Assembly (NCBI GenBank): GCA_030765045.1 | Contig: CM060963.1 | Coordinates: forward strand, 96,839,176 to 96,903,175 | Reading direction: 5' to 3' | Source of the DNA: Tenodera sinensis | Lineage: Eukaryota; Arthropoda; Insecta; Mantodea; Mantidae | Length of the DNA: 64,000 nt | Shown here: positions 46,840-57,987 of the stretch, one piece after another | Layout of the letters: each line of letters starts with the position of its first letter | How positions within the stretch are numbered: position 1 is the stretch's first letter | Notes under the pieces: generated by a model | Databases searched by the model: none | Seen by the model: only the letters and a program-made list of their open reading frames with translations | What the model was told of the DNA's origin: nothing | Translations under genes and position numbers: made by a program

Positions 46840-47052
46840 GAGCGTTTTTTCAAAACTCGATAGATGCAAAATTTTGTGAAATTGCATTATATATAGTATC
46901 GGCATAATTTTTACCTTCTGCATGGTTCTGTGAAATCAGATTTTGCAACATTTGATTCATGTCCTGTGTAGAAGGCAGGGAATATTAGCAGTTTTTTCAG
47001 AAACTCGATAGATGCACTTGCTCAGTTAAAGCAAAGGTCGATAGATGCGATT
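46840..47052. repeat. Cluster of CTCGATAGATGC motifs
   Basis: TTTTCAAAACTCGATAGATG lies near 46850, TTTTCAGAAACTCGATAGATGC near 46993 and GGTCGATAGATGC near 47037. Inverted counterparts lie at 49128 (CACCTATCGGCTTTTGAAAA) and 49318 (CACCTATCGAGTTTTGAAAA). No gene is seen here. Confidence 0.6.
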
Positions 47053-47248
47053 TTATGAATTTATTGTCCAGAGTGTAACAACCTGAATTCTATGAAACGC
47101 ATGTTGACATTGACTGCCATCTCACTGTTACGATTCTTGGAATTCTCAATCATTTCTGCAAGCTTTGTACACTGTTGCTTCGTTGGAAATAACTGCGAAC
47201 TCAGGTTGTGCGCTTGGATTTCACATTCATTTCTGCAAGCTGTTTGCT

Positions 47249-47495
47249 CCATTTATATCCCGTCTTTAACTGCAGAGGTCATATCGGCGGCCTTCCCTAT
47301 TGGCAATGGTATTACTCGTTTAACAGTGGGTTTTTCGGTCTTTGGGGATTTTTATACGTTGAATTCACACACACATTCACATTTTCATTCATACTTCCAG
47401 ACTCAGGAAAGATGAGGAATAATCTTGGCTGGAGGAAAATTCCTAGCCCCCTGCTGGGAATCGAACCCGGGACCCGTTGCACAGCAGGCAGGTGC
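47249..47495 (-). mobile_element. SINE-B, second copy
   Basis: It has the same order as 41705-42000: minus strand from GCACCTGCCTGCTGTGC and the B box GGTTCGATTCCCAG to GCCGATATGACCTCTGCAG and GATATAAATGG. It lacks a long A tail. Imperfect direct repeats flank it (47231-47248 TTCTGCAAGCTGTTTGCT and 47496-47511 TTCTACAAGCTTTGCT). Its 5' end falls at the same place as in the other copy. Confidence 0.8.
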
Positions 47496-47599
47496 TTCTA
47501 CAAGCTTTGCTATACTTACATGGCATTTTTATTCTTAGTTGAGACACTGCACTGTACTATGCACAATGGACAGGAGCTCAGATTGTGAAACTGTACCAG

Positions 47600-48200
47600 T
47601 CGTAAAATGTGTGGGAGGTAGGAATTGCAAAAATAAGGAAAGGAAATCAAAATGAAAGTCAAGGAAAGCTCATACTCCAGCAATCAAATGTTCACGTGGT
47701 CTCGAGTGCACTCCACGATAACCTAAAACTAAAGCTTCCAAGGAATCACAGGGGTGTCAAAAGTTAGATTATCTCTCCTGGCTAGAAAATTTCACTTGTG
47801 TGGGAATGCACCAGAAGAGGTGACAGAACAGGAATATTACAGAAGGGCATTACTGCTGCTATAAAGCAAGACATTAAGAAGTACAGATGTGGAGATAGCC
47901 ACTATGGAAGAGCAAAATCAAGAAGATATTTACCTCCAGAACTTACATAATATCAGAAAAATGTGGACCAACTTCTGCAAAAAAAGAATATTAAGAAATC
48001 TACCAGTCTGCTCATTGTCAAAATATAAAAACATATTTTACAACTTCTTCTGTCTTTCATTCCGTACACCACACACTGACAGATGCTCAATGGGACTGAT
48101 GAAGATTAAGACAGAGGCAGATGTGGAAAAGAGAAACGAACATGTACAGCATGCAAGCACTAATAAAGGTGAAAGCTTACTTATTCATATTGTTTGAAAT
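47600..48200 (+). other. Unassigned; one 102-codon open frame (47889-48194)
   Basis: The frame encodes a Lys/Asn-rich protein (IRKMWTNFCKKRILRNLP, MGLMKIKTEADVEKR) with no domain I can name. No splice structure supports it. It could be a decayed transposon piece or a chance frame. Confidence 0.25.
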
Positions 48201-48212
48201 TTCTCTGTGTAT

Positions 48213-48892
48213 GAGAGGTAGAACTGGAACTTAAAAATTCAATGCCACAACTGGGACTTGAACCACAGACCTTCCGCTTACCGGGCGGCTGCTCTACCAC
48301 TGAGCTATTGTGACAAACTGCCAGAATGGCATTAAATTCTCAAACCAGTTCGTATTTCTCCCGGTAAACCACAAAGGCAGTCTCACATCAGAGACAAATT
48401 ACCCCAATGGTGACTTACTATTGTAAGTACTTTATATCCCAGGATTAAATAACCTTCAGATGGCAATTATTATTTATTTATGCCAACAAACTTATTGTTG
48501 GTGTTTTTAAACACACAAGCCGTGTGGGCAAAGTTTGAGAGGTAGAACTGGAACTTAAAAATTCGATGCCACAACTGGGACTTGAACCACAGACCTTCCG
48601 CTTACCGGGCGGCTGCTCTACCACTGAGCTATTGTGACAAACTGATGTGAGGCTGCCTTTGTGGTTTACCGGGAGAAATACGAACTGGTTTGAGAATTTA
48701 ATGCCATTCTGGCAGTTCGTCACAATAGCTCAGTGGTAGAGCAGCCGCCCGGTAAGCGGAAGATCTGTGGTTCAAGTCCCAGTTGTGGCATTGAATTTTT
48801 AAGTTCCAGTTCTACCTCTCAAACTTTGCCCACACACGGCTTGTGTGTTTAAAAACACCAACAATAAGTTTGTTGGCATAAATAAATAATAA
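48213..48892 (+). mobile_element. SINE-D multimer, 680 bp (antisense 1.5 units + sense unit)
   Basis: It is bounded by a 12-bp duplication TTCTCTGTGTAT (48201-48212 and 48893-48904). Inside, two antisense tRNA-like heads (48244-48313 and 48568-48637, minus) are followed at about 48641 by an inversion point and one sense unit. The sense tRNA-like head lies at 48719-48789, with CAATAGCTCAGTGGTAGAGC (A box) and GGTTCAAGTCCC (B box). The 3' tail is GGCATAAATAAATAATAA. The insert starts inside the unit at GAGAGGTAGAACTGG, antisense. Loop bases CCGGTAA would give anticodon GGT. Confidence 0.9.
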
Positions 48893-48904
48893 TTCTCTGT
48901 GTAT

Positions 48905-49345
48905 ATTCAATATGTTTGTTATATAAACAAAACAAAATATATTGTTATTGTGAATGTAGCAGTACTTAGCTTCCAAGTTTATAGCTAATAAAATAATCCC
49001 TATAAACATTAATATATTGATTGTTTAGTACATTATGTACTATAAAGAGGTGAAAATAAATGAAAAAATAATAAATGCCTAAATAAAAAGCAACAAAAAC
49101 AATAAGTGACAAAAAAATCAGCACCTATCGGCTTTTGAAAAAACTCCGCACTTTCCAACCCCAAATTTGCACCTGTTAAACTATGCTATTTGTTTCTTTT
49201 CACATTCTATGAGACAGTATCAGTAAGGAGAATTGAATGATTAATACAGTTGCTGTGCTAACCAATTAGTATTACCAATAAATACAAAAAACTGTTTTTC
49301 TCAGAAACGCATTTTCTGCACCTATCGAGTTTTGAAAAAACGCTC
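48905..49345. other. AT-rich spacer with TATCGAG-type motifs
   Basis: There is no gene. Two copies of CACCTATCG(A/G)(G/C)TTTTGAAAA at 49128 and 49318 mirror those at 46.85-47.05 kb. Confidence 0.45.
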
Positions 49346-49350
49346 CTCAA

Positions 49351-49429
49351 TTACCAGGATCACACCAGCGTCGCCGGTGTGCCGGAATTTTGTCCCGCAG
49401 TTCTTTTACATGTCAGTAAATCTACTAAA
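49351..49429 (-). mobile_element. SINE-C, fragment
   Basis: The complement of the SINE-C body (GTAGATTTACTGACATGT... GGGACAAAATTCCGGCACAC, GTGATCCTGGTAATTGA). The tRNA head is missing. It abuts the start of the plus-strand I-type LINE. Confidence 0.8.
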
Positions 49430-52085
49430 CTAGAATATAAATTTAAAGAACAAACAAACTCACAGCTGCATGACCAACCAGATCATACGAACAAAAGTTT
49501 ATGCAAAGTCATCCTAGAAACCGCAACAAAATATATTTCTCGTGGCAGAATAAAAAATTTCAAACCCTTCTGGAGCCCACAGTTAGAAGAACTGAAAAAG
49601 GAAAGGGATATAGCTAGAAATACAGCTGAACAAACAAAAAACAGATCGCATACACAAATATGGCAAAAGAAATGTGCCTCACTAGAAAAAGAGAAATTAA
49701 TACTACTAAAAACAATCACTTTAAAAATAAATAATAGAATAGATGGTAACTAAGTCCATAAGTTCATAAAAAATGTAAAGTACAGGAATGAAAAAAGTAG
49801 CATACCCATCATACACAACAATAAAATATTTACAAATCAAACCTTCAAAAAACATTATGCTAATTCACATAAAGTAACAAAAAATAATAAAAAGGAATGC
49901 AAACAATTTAAGAAAGATCTGAAACAAAATAAGAGAATATGAACCTAACATTCAACACAATGTCTTTTTTCAAAATTTTAATATGCAAGAACTGAACATT
50001 GCAATTAATAATCTAAAACACAAAAAGTCTCCTGGACCAGATCACATATATCCAGAGTTCATAAAAAACCTTGGAAAAACAGCAAAACAACAACTACTGA
50101 AACTCTACAATCTATCCTGGAAAACCACTGTACCTGCCAAATGGTGAAAAGCAATAACTGTCCCACTCTTGAAGAAAGATAAAGCAGCATCAGAAATAAA
50201 AAATTATAGACCAATAGCTCTTACTAGCATAATAGCAAAAGTGAAGGAAAGAATGGTGTCACACAGGTTAAATTGGTTTCTAGAATCACAAAATTTAATT
50301 TCCCCATGTCAAGCAGGATTCAGAGAACTCCTATCTACAAATGAACAAATCTTACTTCTCAGTCAAGAAATCGAAGACTCCTTCATAGAAAAGAAGATAA
50401 TGTATCAGTTTTTATTGATTTCCAAAGTGCATGAGGTTCTATATGCAGAACAAAACTACTAAAGAAAGTAAGCAAATAGGGATACAAGGTCCAGTGTTTT
50501 CACAGCCATGTCATTTCCTAACTCAACACTTTATTGCTACCAAATATGGAAGGAATATACCTAAATATAAACAAGTGCACTGTGGCTTACCACAAGGTGC
50601 AGTGCTCAGCACAACACTTTTTAATAAATTTATTAACAATCTGCCACAAGTAAATACAAGAATCAGGTGTGAAGTGTGCACCATTTGCCGATCACTTAGT
50701 ACTGTGGACTTCAAAACAAAAATACGGAACTAAAAAAAAACATGCAACCATCCTTAACTAACCTGCAAAAGTGGACCAAATAAAATCTAATGATACAACA
50801 AAATCAAACTACATCATATTTTCACTAAGGAAAATACCATTACAAATAAAAGTAAATTTTGAGGGTCAACAGTTACCAGACACAAGGGAAGTTGTTGTTG
50901 TTGTGTTTAACGCCCGCTTTTACTACTACGGCACCGCAGGCGGTGACACTGATGATACGTGAAGATGGAGCACCGGTGGAATGAGATGGCGGGGGAAACC
51001 GGAGTACCCGGAGAAAACCCGCCCTGACGCCGCTTCGTCCACCACGAATACCACATGCGGGTCCCTGGGATCGAACCCGGGCCGCCTAGGTGGTAGGCGA
51101 GCGCGCTAACCGCTCGGCCACGGCGCCGCCTGACACAAGGGAAGCAAAATACATGGACCAAATAGAAAATGTAATACAAAGAGCAGAAAAGTGCCTTTCA
51201 CTGCTAAAATGTCTAACCGGAATGAAGTGGGGATGTTCCAGAGCCAACTTTTAACACAACATAAAATATATATATAAAGCCATTATTTACTTACTGCAGC
51301 AAAGTTCTTGTAACAGCAAATACAAAAGAAATTCAAATCTTTCAAAACCAAGGTCTGAGACTAATTACGGATGCTATCAAAATCACACCAATATCAGCTA
51401 TGGAAGTACTAACCAACCAATACCCCATTGAATATGAAATAGAAAATACAGCTCTTAAACACAAACAGTTGATCAGACTCCCATTCAATACATGGAACAA
51501 GAGAAATTTTATGCATACACTAAAGACTCAGGAGAGCTTTCTTTCCAAAATTCGAGACATCAAGAAGAATGAAGACCTTCCTAATTCAAAGGAAAACTTC
51601 ATATATAAAGACAATCTGACACAAACATTAGACATCACATATTATTTACACAACAGGAGTTAAGAAAAGTGATACTCCCAACCAGTGTTCTAAACTTATT
51701 GGTATTAGAAACAACCCATACTAGATTTCTGGAACATGAATGGCTCCATATTTATACTGATGGATCACTGATATTAAACCAAGCTGGAGCAGGGGCTGGA
51801 GTCAAGTGTAACCTCTTTTCCTATTTCTTTAAGTTATGGAACTAAAAGCTTTGGGAGAAATTGAAGCAATTCGACATGATTGTCTGGCGAAACATTTGAA
51901 CAGAATTGGGATATATTCTTCACCATTCTGTCCTCTATGTAACCTGCAAGAGGAAATGGACCAAGGCCACCTTCAAATATGGCCGGCCACTTCTAGAGTC
52001 CCATCCATCAATGAAAAATATTGGAGAGCAAAAGGACTAATGATTTGCAGAAATCCAGCATTAGCCAACAACATATATATATAGT
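49430..52085 (+). mobile_element. I-type LINE (RT + RNase H), plus copy, 5'-truncated
   Basis: It begins in the linker before the RT (EYKFKEQTNSQLHDQPDHTN at 49435). The RT blocks are KSPGPDHIYPEFIKNLGKTA (50025), EIKNYRPIALTSIIAKV (50190), SPCQAGFRELLSTNEQ (50300) and FIDFQSA-stop-GSICRTKLL (50410). HCGLPQGAVLSTTLFNKFIN (50580) follows, then a frameshifted catalytic region (CEVCTICRSLS in place of C.LFADDLV). A SINE-A sits at 50891-51131 with a nearby small deletion. The RNase H domain is mostly deleted (YTDGSLI at 51755, then EIEAIR joined to HDCLAKHLNRIGIYSS). It ends SEIQHPALANN-like, with 3' terminus AACAACATATATATA. Dead. Confidence 0.9.
50891..51131 (-). mobile_element. SINE-A, full copy (241 bp) in the I-type LINE
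   Basis: On the minus strand it starts GGCGGCGCCGTGGCCGAGCG, with A box GTGGCCGAGCGGTTAGCGC and B box GGTTCGATCCC. The body includes GTGGTGGACGAAGCGGCG and TTTCCCCCGCCATCTC, and it ends GCGGGCGTTAAACACAACA with an AAC tail. A 12-bp duplication GACACAAGGGAA flanks it (50879-50890 and 51132-51143). The best-preserved head of the three SINE-A copies. Confidence 0.95.
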
Positions 52086-52089
52086 CACA

Positions 52090-53145
52090 TATGGCTTCAA
52101 TATTGATAGCAAACGATCTGAGGCTGTGTATTAAATACACAGTCTGCATTGGATTGCTGTTTTCAGTTGTTTGACTGGCACATGCTGAGGGAGGAGATAA
52201 TTCTATGACATTACATCACCTTTCCTCCCCTGAACTCGCAGGCGTTATAATCACGATTTCACTTTTGCACTGAACACTGACACAGTAAACATTTCAACTT
52301 CCTCTTCCTCTTTATAGATAAGATGGATGCAGGATAAAATACTCCAAGAATAAAGATTGCAGGTCTTAATGCCGGTTAATTTTAAGAAGACAAATTTTTG
52401 TTCATCCCCTGTGAGGGATATAGTTAGATTTGAATAAATATAAAAATCTAAAATATAAATTTAATAATAGTTATATTATTTCACATAAGTAATAGAGCTG
52501 AAATTATAAGCTACTGAGCCTTTCTAACAAATGATCAGCACAGGGTATACTGCAGTACGTACATTACAAAAAATATTCAAAACAAAATTTTGAACTGAAA
52601 AAGATTCTGACATGGTTTGCGAAAAGGAATTTTAGTTTTGCAATCAGTGAAAAATGATTCAGAAATCCTCATTTATTTAAAAAAAAAAAAAAAAAACGAA
52701 ATCCATGCTGAACAGTGAATCATTATTAAGCAGCCTGTATATTAATGGCAACCAAAGGGATGATTGAAAGGTCAGGTATGAATAACTTACATCACAGTCA
52801 TTCAGCTCAACTTTTTACTAATTTTTCAATTAACTCTGGCTGTGAAAGCCTTCACATGTGATCTTACACTATCATTATACACTGTAATGTAATAGAATTT
52901 AACATTTTATAACAATCGTCCTGAAAATCCAACCCTTTGAATCGTCCATAAAGCCGTAAAAAGGCCCCTGCTACATTTTAATCCAAACTATGAAAGTTGG
53001 TAAATATGCTTAAGATTTGGATGTAGCTGCAAAATTGTTCATGGTATGTTTGTGGGTACATTCTTAGAAGCCCAGAGACCATATGGGGAGCACTGAAACA
53101 ATATAGAGTAAAACTTCATTTATCCAGACTAACTGAGACCAAAGG
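52090..53145. other. No gene seen; A17 run near 52680
   Basis: Spacer between the 3' ends of the two inverted I-type LINE copies. AT-rich, no motif. Confidence 0.5.
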
Positions 53146-53168
53146 CAATACAGAAAATATGTTGTTAG

Positions 53169-53690
53169 CTAATGCTGGATTTCTGACAATGAAGTCATTA
53201 ATCCTCTTGCTCTCCAATATTTTTCACTGATGGATGGGGCACTAGAAGTGGCCGGGCATATTTGAAGGTGATCTCGATCCATTTCCTCTTGCAGATCACA
53301 TAGAGGACAGAGTGGTGAAGAATATATCCCAATTCTGTTTAAATGTTTTGCCAGACAATCATGTCCTGTAATCAACCTGAAGGTTGCAACTGCTGTTTTT
53401 CGAGGATACTCAGGAATCACTGTTTGAATGTTTGGTAGTTCCCATCTTTTATTCTTTGATTTTTCATAGTAATATTTTGCAATAATTTTTTTGAATTCAG
53501 AGTTGACTAATCTTTTAGCTGCATAAAATGGTAAATTAACTATAGATTTTTGTACACCGCTGGTACCCTTTTTTGCAAGAAAATCAGCTTTCTCATTACC
53601 ACTCAGTCCACAGTGAGCCGGTATCCATTGGAAGACTAGGTGTTTTTGAAGTGCTGTTAGATGGCTAAGCATCTTCCAACATTCTATAAT
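53169..53690 (-). pseudogene. RNase H domain end and C terminus of the minus LINE
   Basis: The frame gives ALQKHLVFQWIPAHCGLSGN followed by EKADFLAKKGTSG. The H-C-G-x-x-G-N-E-(K/L)-A-D core is the fourth RNase H motif with its Asp. It continues RKTAVATFRLITGHDCLAKH, then SSPLCPLCDLQEEMDRDHLQ, whose C..C...H pattern is the usual C-terminal Cys/His box of these elements, and ends with SLSEIQH. It joins upstream to AVILSDSRTAIIAI across the SINE insertion at 53692-55692. Confidence 0.88.
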
Positions 53691-53691
53691 A

Positions 53692-55692
53692 ATTATTATT
53701 TATTTATGCCAACAAACTTACTGTTGGTGTTTTTAAACACACAAGCCGTGTGTGGGCAAAGTTTAAGAGGTAGAACTGGAACTTAAAAATTCAATGCCAC
53801 AACTGGGATTTGAACCACAGACCTTCCGCTTGCCGGGCGGACGCTCTACCACTGAGCTATTGTGACAAACTGCCAGAATGGCATTAAATTCTCAAGCTAG
53901 TTCGTATTTTTTCCTGGTAAACCACAAAGGCAGTCTCACATCAGAGACAATTACCCCAATGGTGACTTACTATTGCAAGTACTTTGTATCCCAGGATTAA
54001 ATAACCTTCACATGGTAATTATTATTTATTTATGCCAACAAACTTACTGTTGGTGTTTTTAAACACACAAGCCGTGTGTGGGCAAAGTTTAAGAGGTAGA
54101 ACTGGAACTTAAAAATGCAATGCCACAACTGGGATTTGAACCACAGACCTTCCGCTTGCCAGGCGGACGCTCTACCACTGAGCTATTGTGACAAACTGCC
54201 AGAATGGCATTAAATTCTCAAGCTAGTTCGTATTTTTTCCTGGTAAACCACAAAGGCAGTCTCACATCAGAGACAATTACCCCAATGGTGACTTACTATT
54301 GCAAGTACTTTGTATCCCAGGATTAAATAACCTTCACATGGTAATTATTATTTATTTATGCCAACAAACTTACTGTTGGTGTTTTTAAACACACAAGCCG
54401 TGTGTGGGCAAAGTTTAAGAGGTAGAACTGGAACTTAAAAATTCAATGCCACAACTGGGATTTGAACCACAGACCTTCCGCTTGCCGGGCGGACGCTCTA
54501 CCACTGAGCTATTGTGACAAACTGCCAGAATGGCATTAAATTCTCAAGCTAGTTCGTATTTTTTCCTGGTAAACCACAAAGGCAGTCTCACATCAGAGAC
54601 AATTACCCCAATGGTGACTTACTATTGCAAGTACTTTGTATCCCAGGATTAAATAACCTTCACATGGTAATTATTATTTATTTATGCCAACAAACTTACT
54701 GTTGGTGTTTTTAAACACACAAGCCGTGTGTGGGCAAAGTTTAAGAGGTAGAACTGGAACTTAAAAATTCAATGCCACAACTGGGATTTGAACCACAGAC
54801 CTTCCGCTTGCCGGGCGGACGCTCTACCACTGAGCTATTGACAAACTGCCAGAATGGCATTAAATTCTCAAGCTAGTTCGTATTTTTTCCTGGTAAACCA
54901 CAAAGGCAGTCTCACATCAGAGACAATTACCCCAATGGTGACTTACTATTGCAAGTACTTTGTATCCCAGGATTAAATAACCTTCACATGGTAATTATTA
55001 TTTATTTATGCCAACAAACTTACTGTTGGTGTTTTTAAACACACAAGCCGTGTGTGGGCAAAGTTTAAGAGGTAGAACTGGAACTTAAAAATTCAATGCC
55101 ACAACTGGGATTTGAACCACAGACCTTCCGCTTGCCGGGCGGACGCTCTACCACTGAGCTATTGTGACAAACTGCCAGAATGGCATTAAATTCTCAAGCT
55201 AGTTCGTATTTTTTCCTGTAAACCATGTAAACCAGGAAAAAATACGAACTAGCTTGAGAATTTAATGCCATTCTGGCAGTTTGTCACAATAGCCGGCAAG
55301 CGGAAGGTCTGTGGTTCAAATCCCAGTTGTGGCATTGAATTTTTAAGTTCCAGTTCTACCTCTTAAACTTTGCCCACACACGGCTTGTGTGTTTAAAAAC
55401 ACCAACAGTAAGTTTGTTGGCATAAATAAATAATAATTACCATGTGAAGGTTATTTAATCCTGGGATACAAAGTACTTGCAATAGTAAGTCACCATTGGG
55501 GTAATTGTCTCTGATGTGAGACTACCTTTGTGGTTTACCAGGAAAAAATACGAACTAGCTTGAGAATTTAATGCCATTCTGGCAGTTTGTCACAATAGCT
55601 CAGTGGTAGAGCGTCCGCCCGGCAAGCGGAAGGTCTGTGGTTCAAATCCCAGTTGTGGCATTGAATTTTTAAGTTCCAGTTCTACCTCTTAA
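53692..55692 (-). mobile_element. SINE-D multimer, 2.0 kb: tandem 326-bp units with a 5' foldback
   Basis: It is bounded by an 11-bp duplication ATTCTATAATA (53681-53691 and 55693-55703) inside the LINE's RNase H. Read on the minus strand, it starts TTAAGAGGTAGAACTGG (55692) with about 1.5 antisense units and turns at about 55225. It then has 4.7 sense units in tandem: starts at 53691, 54017, 54343, 54669 and 54993 give periods 326, 326, 326 and 324 bp. Sense tRNA-like heads lie at 53796-53865, 54122-54191, 54448-54517, 54774-54841 and 55098-55167. Units are nearly identical. One unit lacks TG in the head (54840) and one antisense head has lost its A box (55292). Confidence 0.93.
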
Positions 55693-55787
55693 ATTCTATA
55701 ATAGTTTGGTTTTTTGGTGACAACTTGGAAGTAATTGCTATAATTGCTGTCCTGGAATCTGAGAGAATAACTGCTTGCTGAAAATGT

Positions 55788-55973
55788 TTGTTGTTAGCTA
55801 ATGCTGGATTTCTGACAATGAAGTCATTAATCCTCTTGCTCTCCAATATTTTTCACTGATGGATGGGGCACTAGAAGTGGCCGGGCATATTTGAAGGTGG
55901 TCTCGATCCATTTCCTCTTGCAGATCACATAGAGGACAGAGTGGTGAAGAATATGTCCCAATTCTGTTTAAAT
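55788..55973 (-). mobile_element. 3' fragment of the I-type LINE inserted in its own family
   Basis: A 186-bp segment duplicates 53161-53346 (TTGTTAGCTAATGCTGG ... CCAATTCTGTTTAAA). It is flanked by a 13-bp duplication TTGCTGAAAATGT (55775-55787 and 55974-55986). It splits ISHFQQ from AVILSDSR in the RNase H region. Confidence 0.93.
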
Positions 55974-56040
55974 TTGCTGAAAATGTGAAATTCTGTACAA
56001 AAGATTTTGTAGGGCCATTCGAATTGCTTCAATTTCTCCA

Positions 56041-57987
56041 TCAGTTAGTAGTTCCATAACTTAAAGATTTGTAATAGGAAAAGAGGTGACATGTGACTCC
56101 AGCACCTGCTCCATCTTGGTTTGATATCAATGATCCATCAGTATAAACATGGAGCCATTCAAGTTCTGGAAATCTAATATGGATTGTCTCTAATGCCAAT
56201 AATTTTAGAACACTAGTTGGAGTATCACTTTTCTTAACTTCTTCTGTCAGGTGTAAATAATATGTGATGTCTAATGTATGTGTCGGATTGACTTTAGATA
56301 TGAAGTTTTCCTTTGAATTAAGAAGGTGTACATTCTTCCTGATGTCTTGAATTTTGGAAAGAAAGCTCTCCTGAGTCTTTAGTGTATGTGTAAAATTTCT
56401 CTTGTGCCATGTATTGAGTGGGAGTCTGAACAACTTTTCGTGTTGAATAAGAGCCGCTTTTTCTATTTCATATTCAATGGGGTATTGGTTGGTTAGTATT
56501 TCCATAGCTGCTATTGGTGTGGTTTTGATAGCACCTGTAATTAATCTCAGACTTTGGTTTTGAAAGATTTGAATTTTTTTTGTGTTTGCTGTTACAAGAA
56601 CTTCGCTGCAGTAAGTAAACAATGGTTTTATATATATATTATATGTTGTGTTAAGCGTTGCTCTGGAACATCCCCACTTCATTCCTGTTAGACGTTTTAA
56701 CAGTGAAAGGCGCCTCTCTGCTCTTTGTATTACATTTTCTATTTGTTTGGTCCATGTAAGTTTGGTATCAAATGTAACTCCTAAATACTTTGCTTCCTTT
56801 GTTTCTGGTAATTGTTGACCCTCAAATTTTAGTTTTATTTTTAGTGGTTTTTTTCTTAGTGAAAACATTTGGTAGTTTGATTTTGTTGTATTAACAGTCA
56901 TTAAATTTTCTTTGGTCCACCTCTGTAAGTTGGTTAAGGATTGTTGCATGGTTTTTTCCAGTTCTGTACTTTTGCTATTTGGTTTTGAAGTCCACATTAC
57001 TAAGTCATCAGCAAATAGTGCACACTTCACACCTGATTCTTGTATTTGTTGTGGTAGATCATTAATAAATATATTAAAAAGTGTAGTGCTGAGCACTGCA
57101 CCTTGTGGCAAGCCACGGTGTATTTGTTTATATTTAGATATATTTCTTCCATATCTGGTTGCAATAAAGCGTTGTGTTAGGAAATGACATAGCCATGAAA
57201 ACATTGAACCTTGTATCCCTATTTTTTTTACTTTCTTTAGTAGTTTTGTTCTGCATATAGAACCTCATGCACTTTGGAAATCAATAAAAACTGATACATT
57301 ATCTTCTTTTCTATTGAAGGAGTCTTTGATTTCTTGACTGAGATGTAAGACTTGTTCATTTGTAGAGTGGAACTCTCTGAATCCAGCTTGACATGGGGAT
57401 ATTAAATTTTGTGATTCTAGGAACCAATTTAACCTGTTTGACACCATTCTTTCCATCACTTTTGCTATTATGCTGGTAAGAGCTATTGGTCTATAATTTT
57501 TTATTTCTGATGCTGTTTTGTCTTTCTTCAAGAGTGGGACAGTTATTGCTTTTTGCCATTCAGCAGGTACAGTGGTTTTCCACGATAGATTGTAGAGTTT
57601 CAGTAGTTGTTGTTTTGCTGTTTTTCCAAGGTTTTTTATGAACTCTGGATGTATGTGATCTGGTCCAGGAGACTTTTTGTTTTTTAGATTATTTATTGCA
57701 ATGTTCAATTCTTGCATATTAAAATTTTGAAAAAAGATATTGCACTGAGTGTTAGGATTACATTCTCCTTCTTGTTTCGAATCTTTCTTAAATTCTTTAC
57801 GTTCCTTTTTATTATTTCTTGTTACTTTGTGTGCATTAGCATAATATTTATTGAATGTTTCGGCTATGACTGCATCATTTACTAACATTTTATTGTTGTG
57901 TATGATAGGTGTGCTGTTGTTTTCTTTCCTGTCCTTGACATTTTTTATGAACTTATGAGCTTTGTTACCATCTGTCCTATAATGCAT
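56041..57987 (-). pseudogene. Reverse transcriptase of the minus I-type LINE, one in-frame TGA
   Basis: A single frame of about 648 codons runs from 57987 to 56044 and is interrupted only by TGA at 57265-57267. RT motifs in order are KSPGPDHIHPEFIKNLGKTA, WQKAITVPLLKKDKTASEIK with NYRPIALTSI, SPCQAGFREFHSTNEQ, FIDFQSA-TGA-GSICRTKLL, HRGLPQGAVLSTTLFNIFIN, KCALFADDLVMWTSKP (catalytic FADD) and AKYLGVTFDTKLTWTK. The RNase H start LEWLHVYTDGSLISNQDGAG carries the first Asp. It is the best-preserved LINE ORF in the window. A frameshift near 57990 separates it from the linker above. Confidence 0.92.

Noticed and set aside
47889..48194. Zinc-finger or other host gene exon
   Set aside because: No cysteine/histidine spacing, no splice sites, no recognised domain.
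53796..55167. A tandem array of genuine tRNA genes
   Set aside because: The heads have A and B boxes and cloverleaf-like arms, but C at position 33 instead of U, weak T stems, and each is followed by the same SINE body and tail. They are SINE heads, not functional tRNAs.
53691..55692. CRISPR-like array
   Set aside because: Regular 326-bp period, but no short repeat/spacer pattern, eukaryotic context, and the whole unit is conserved.
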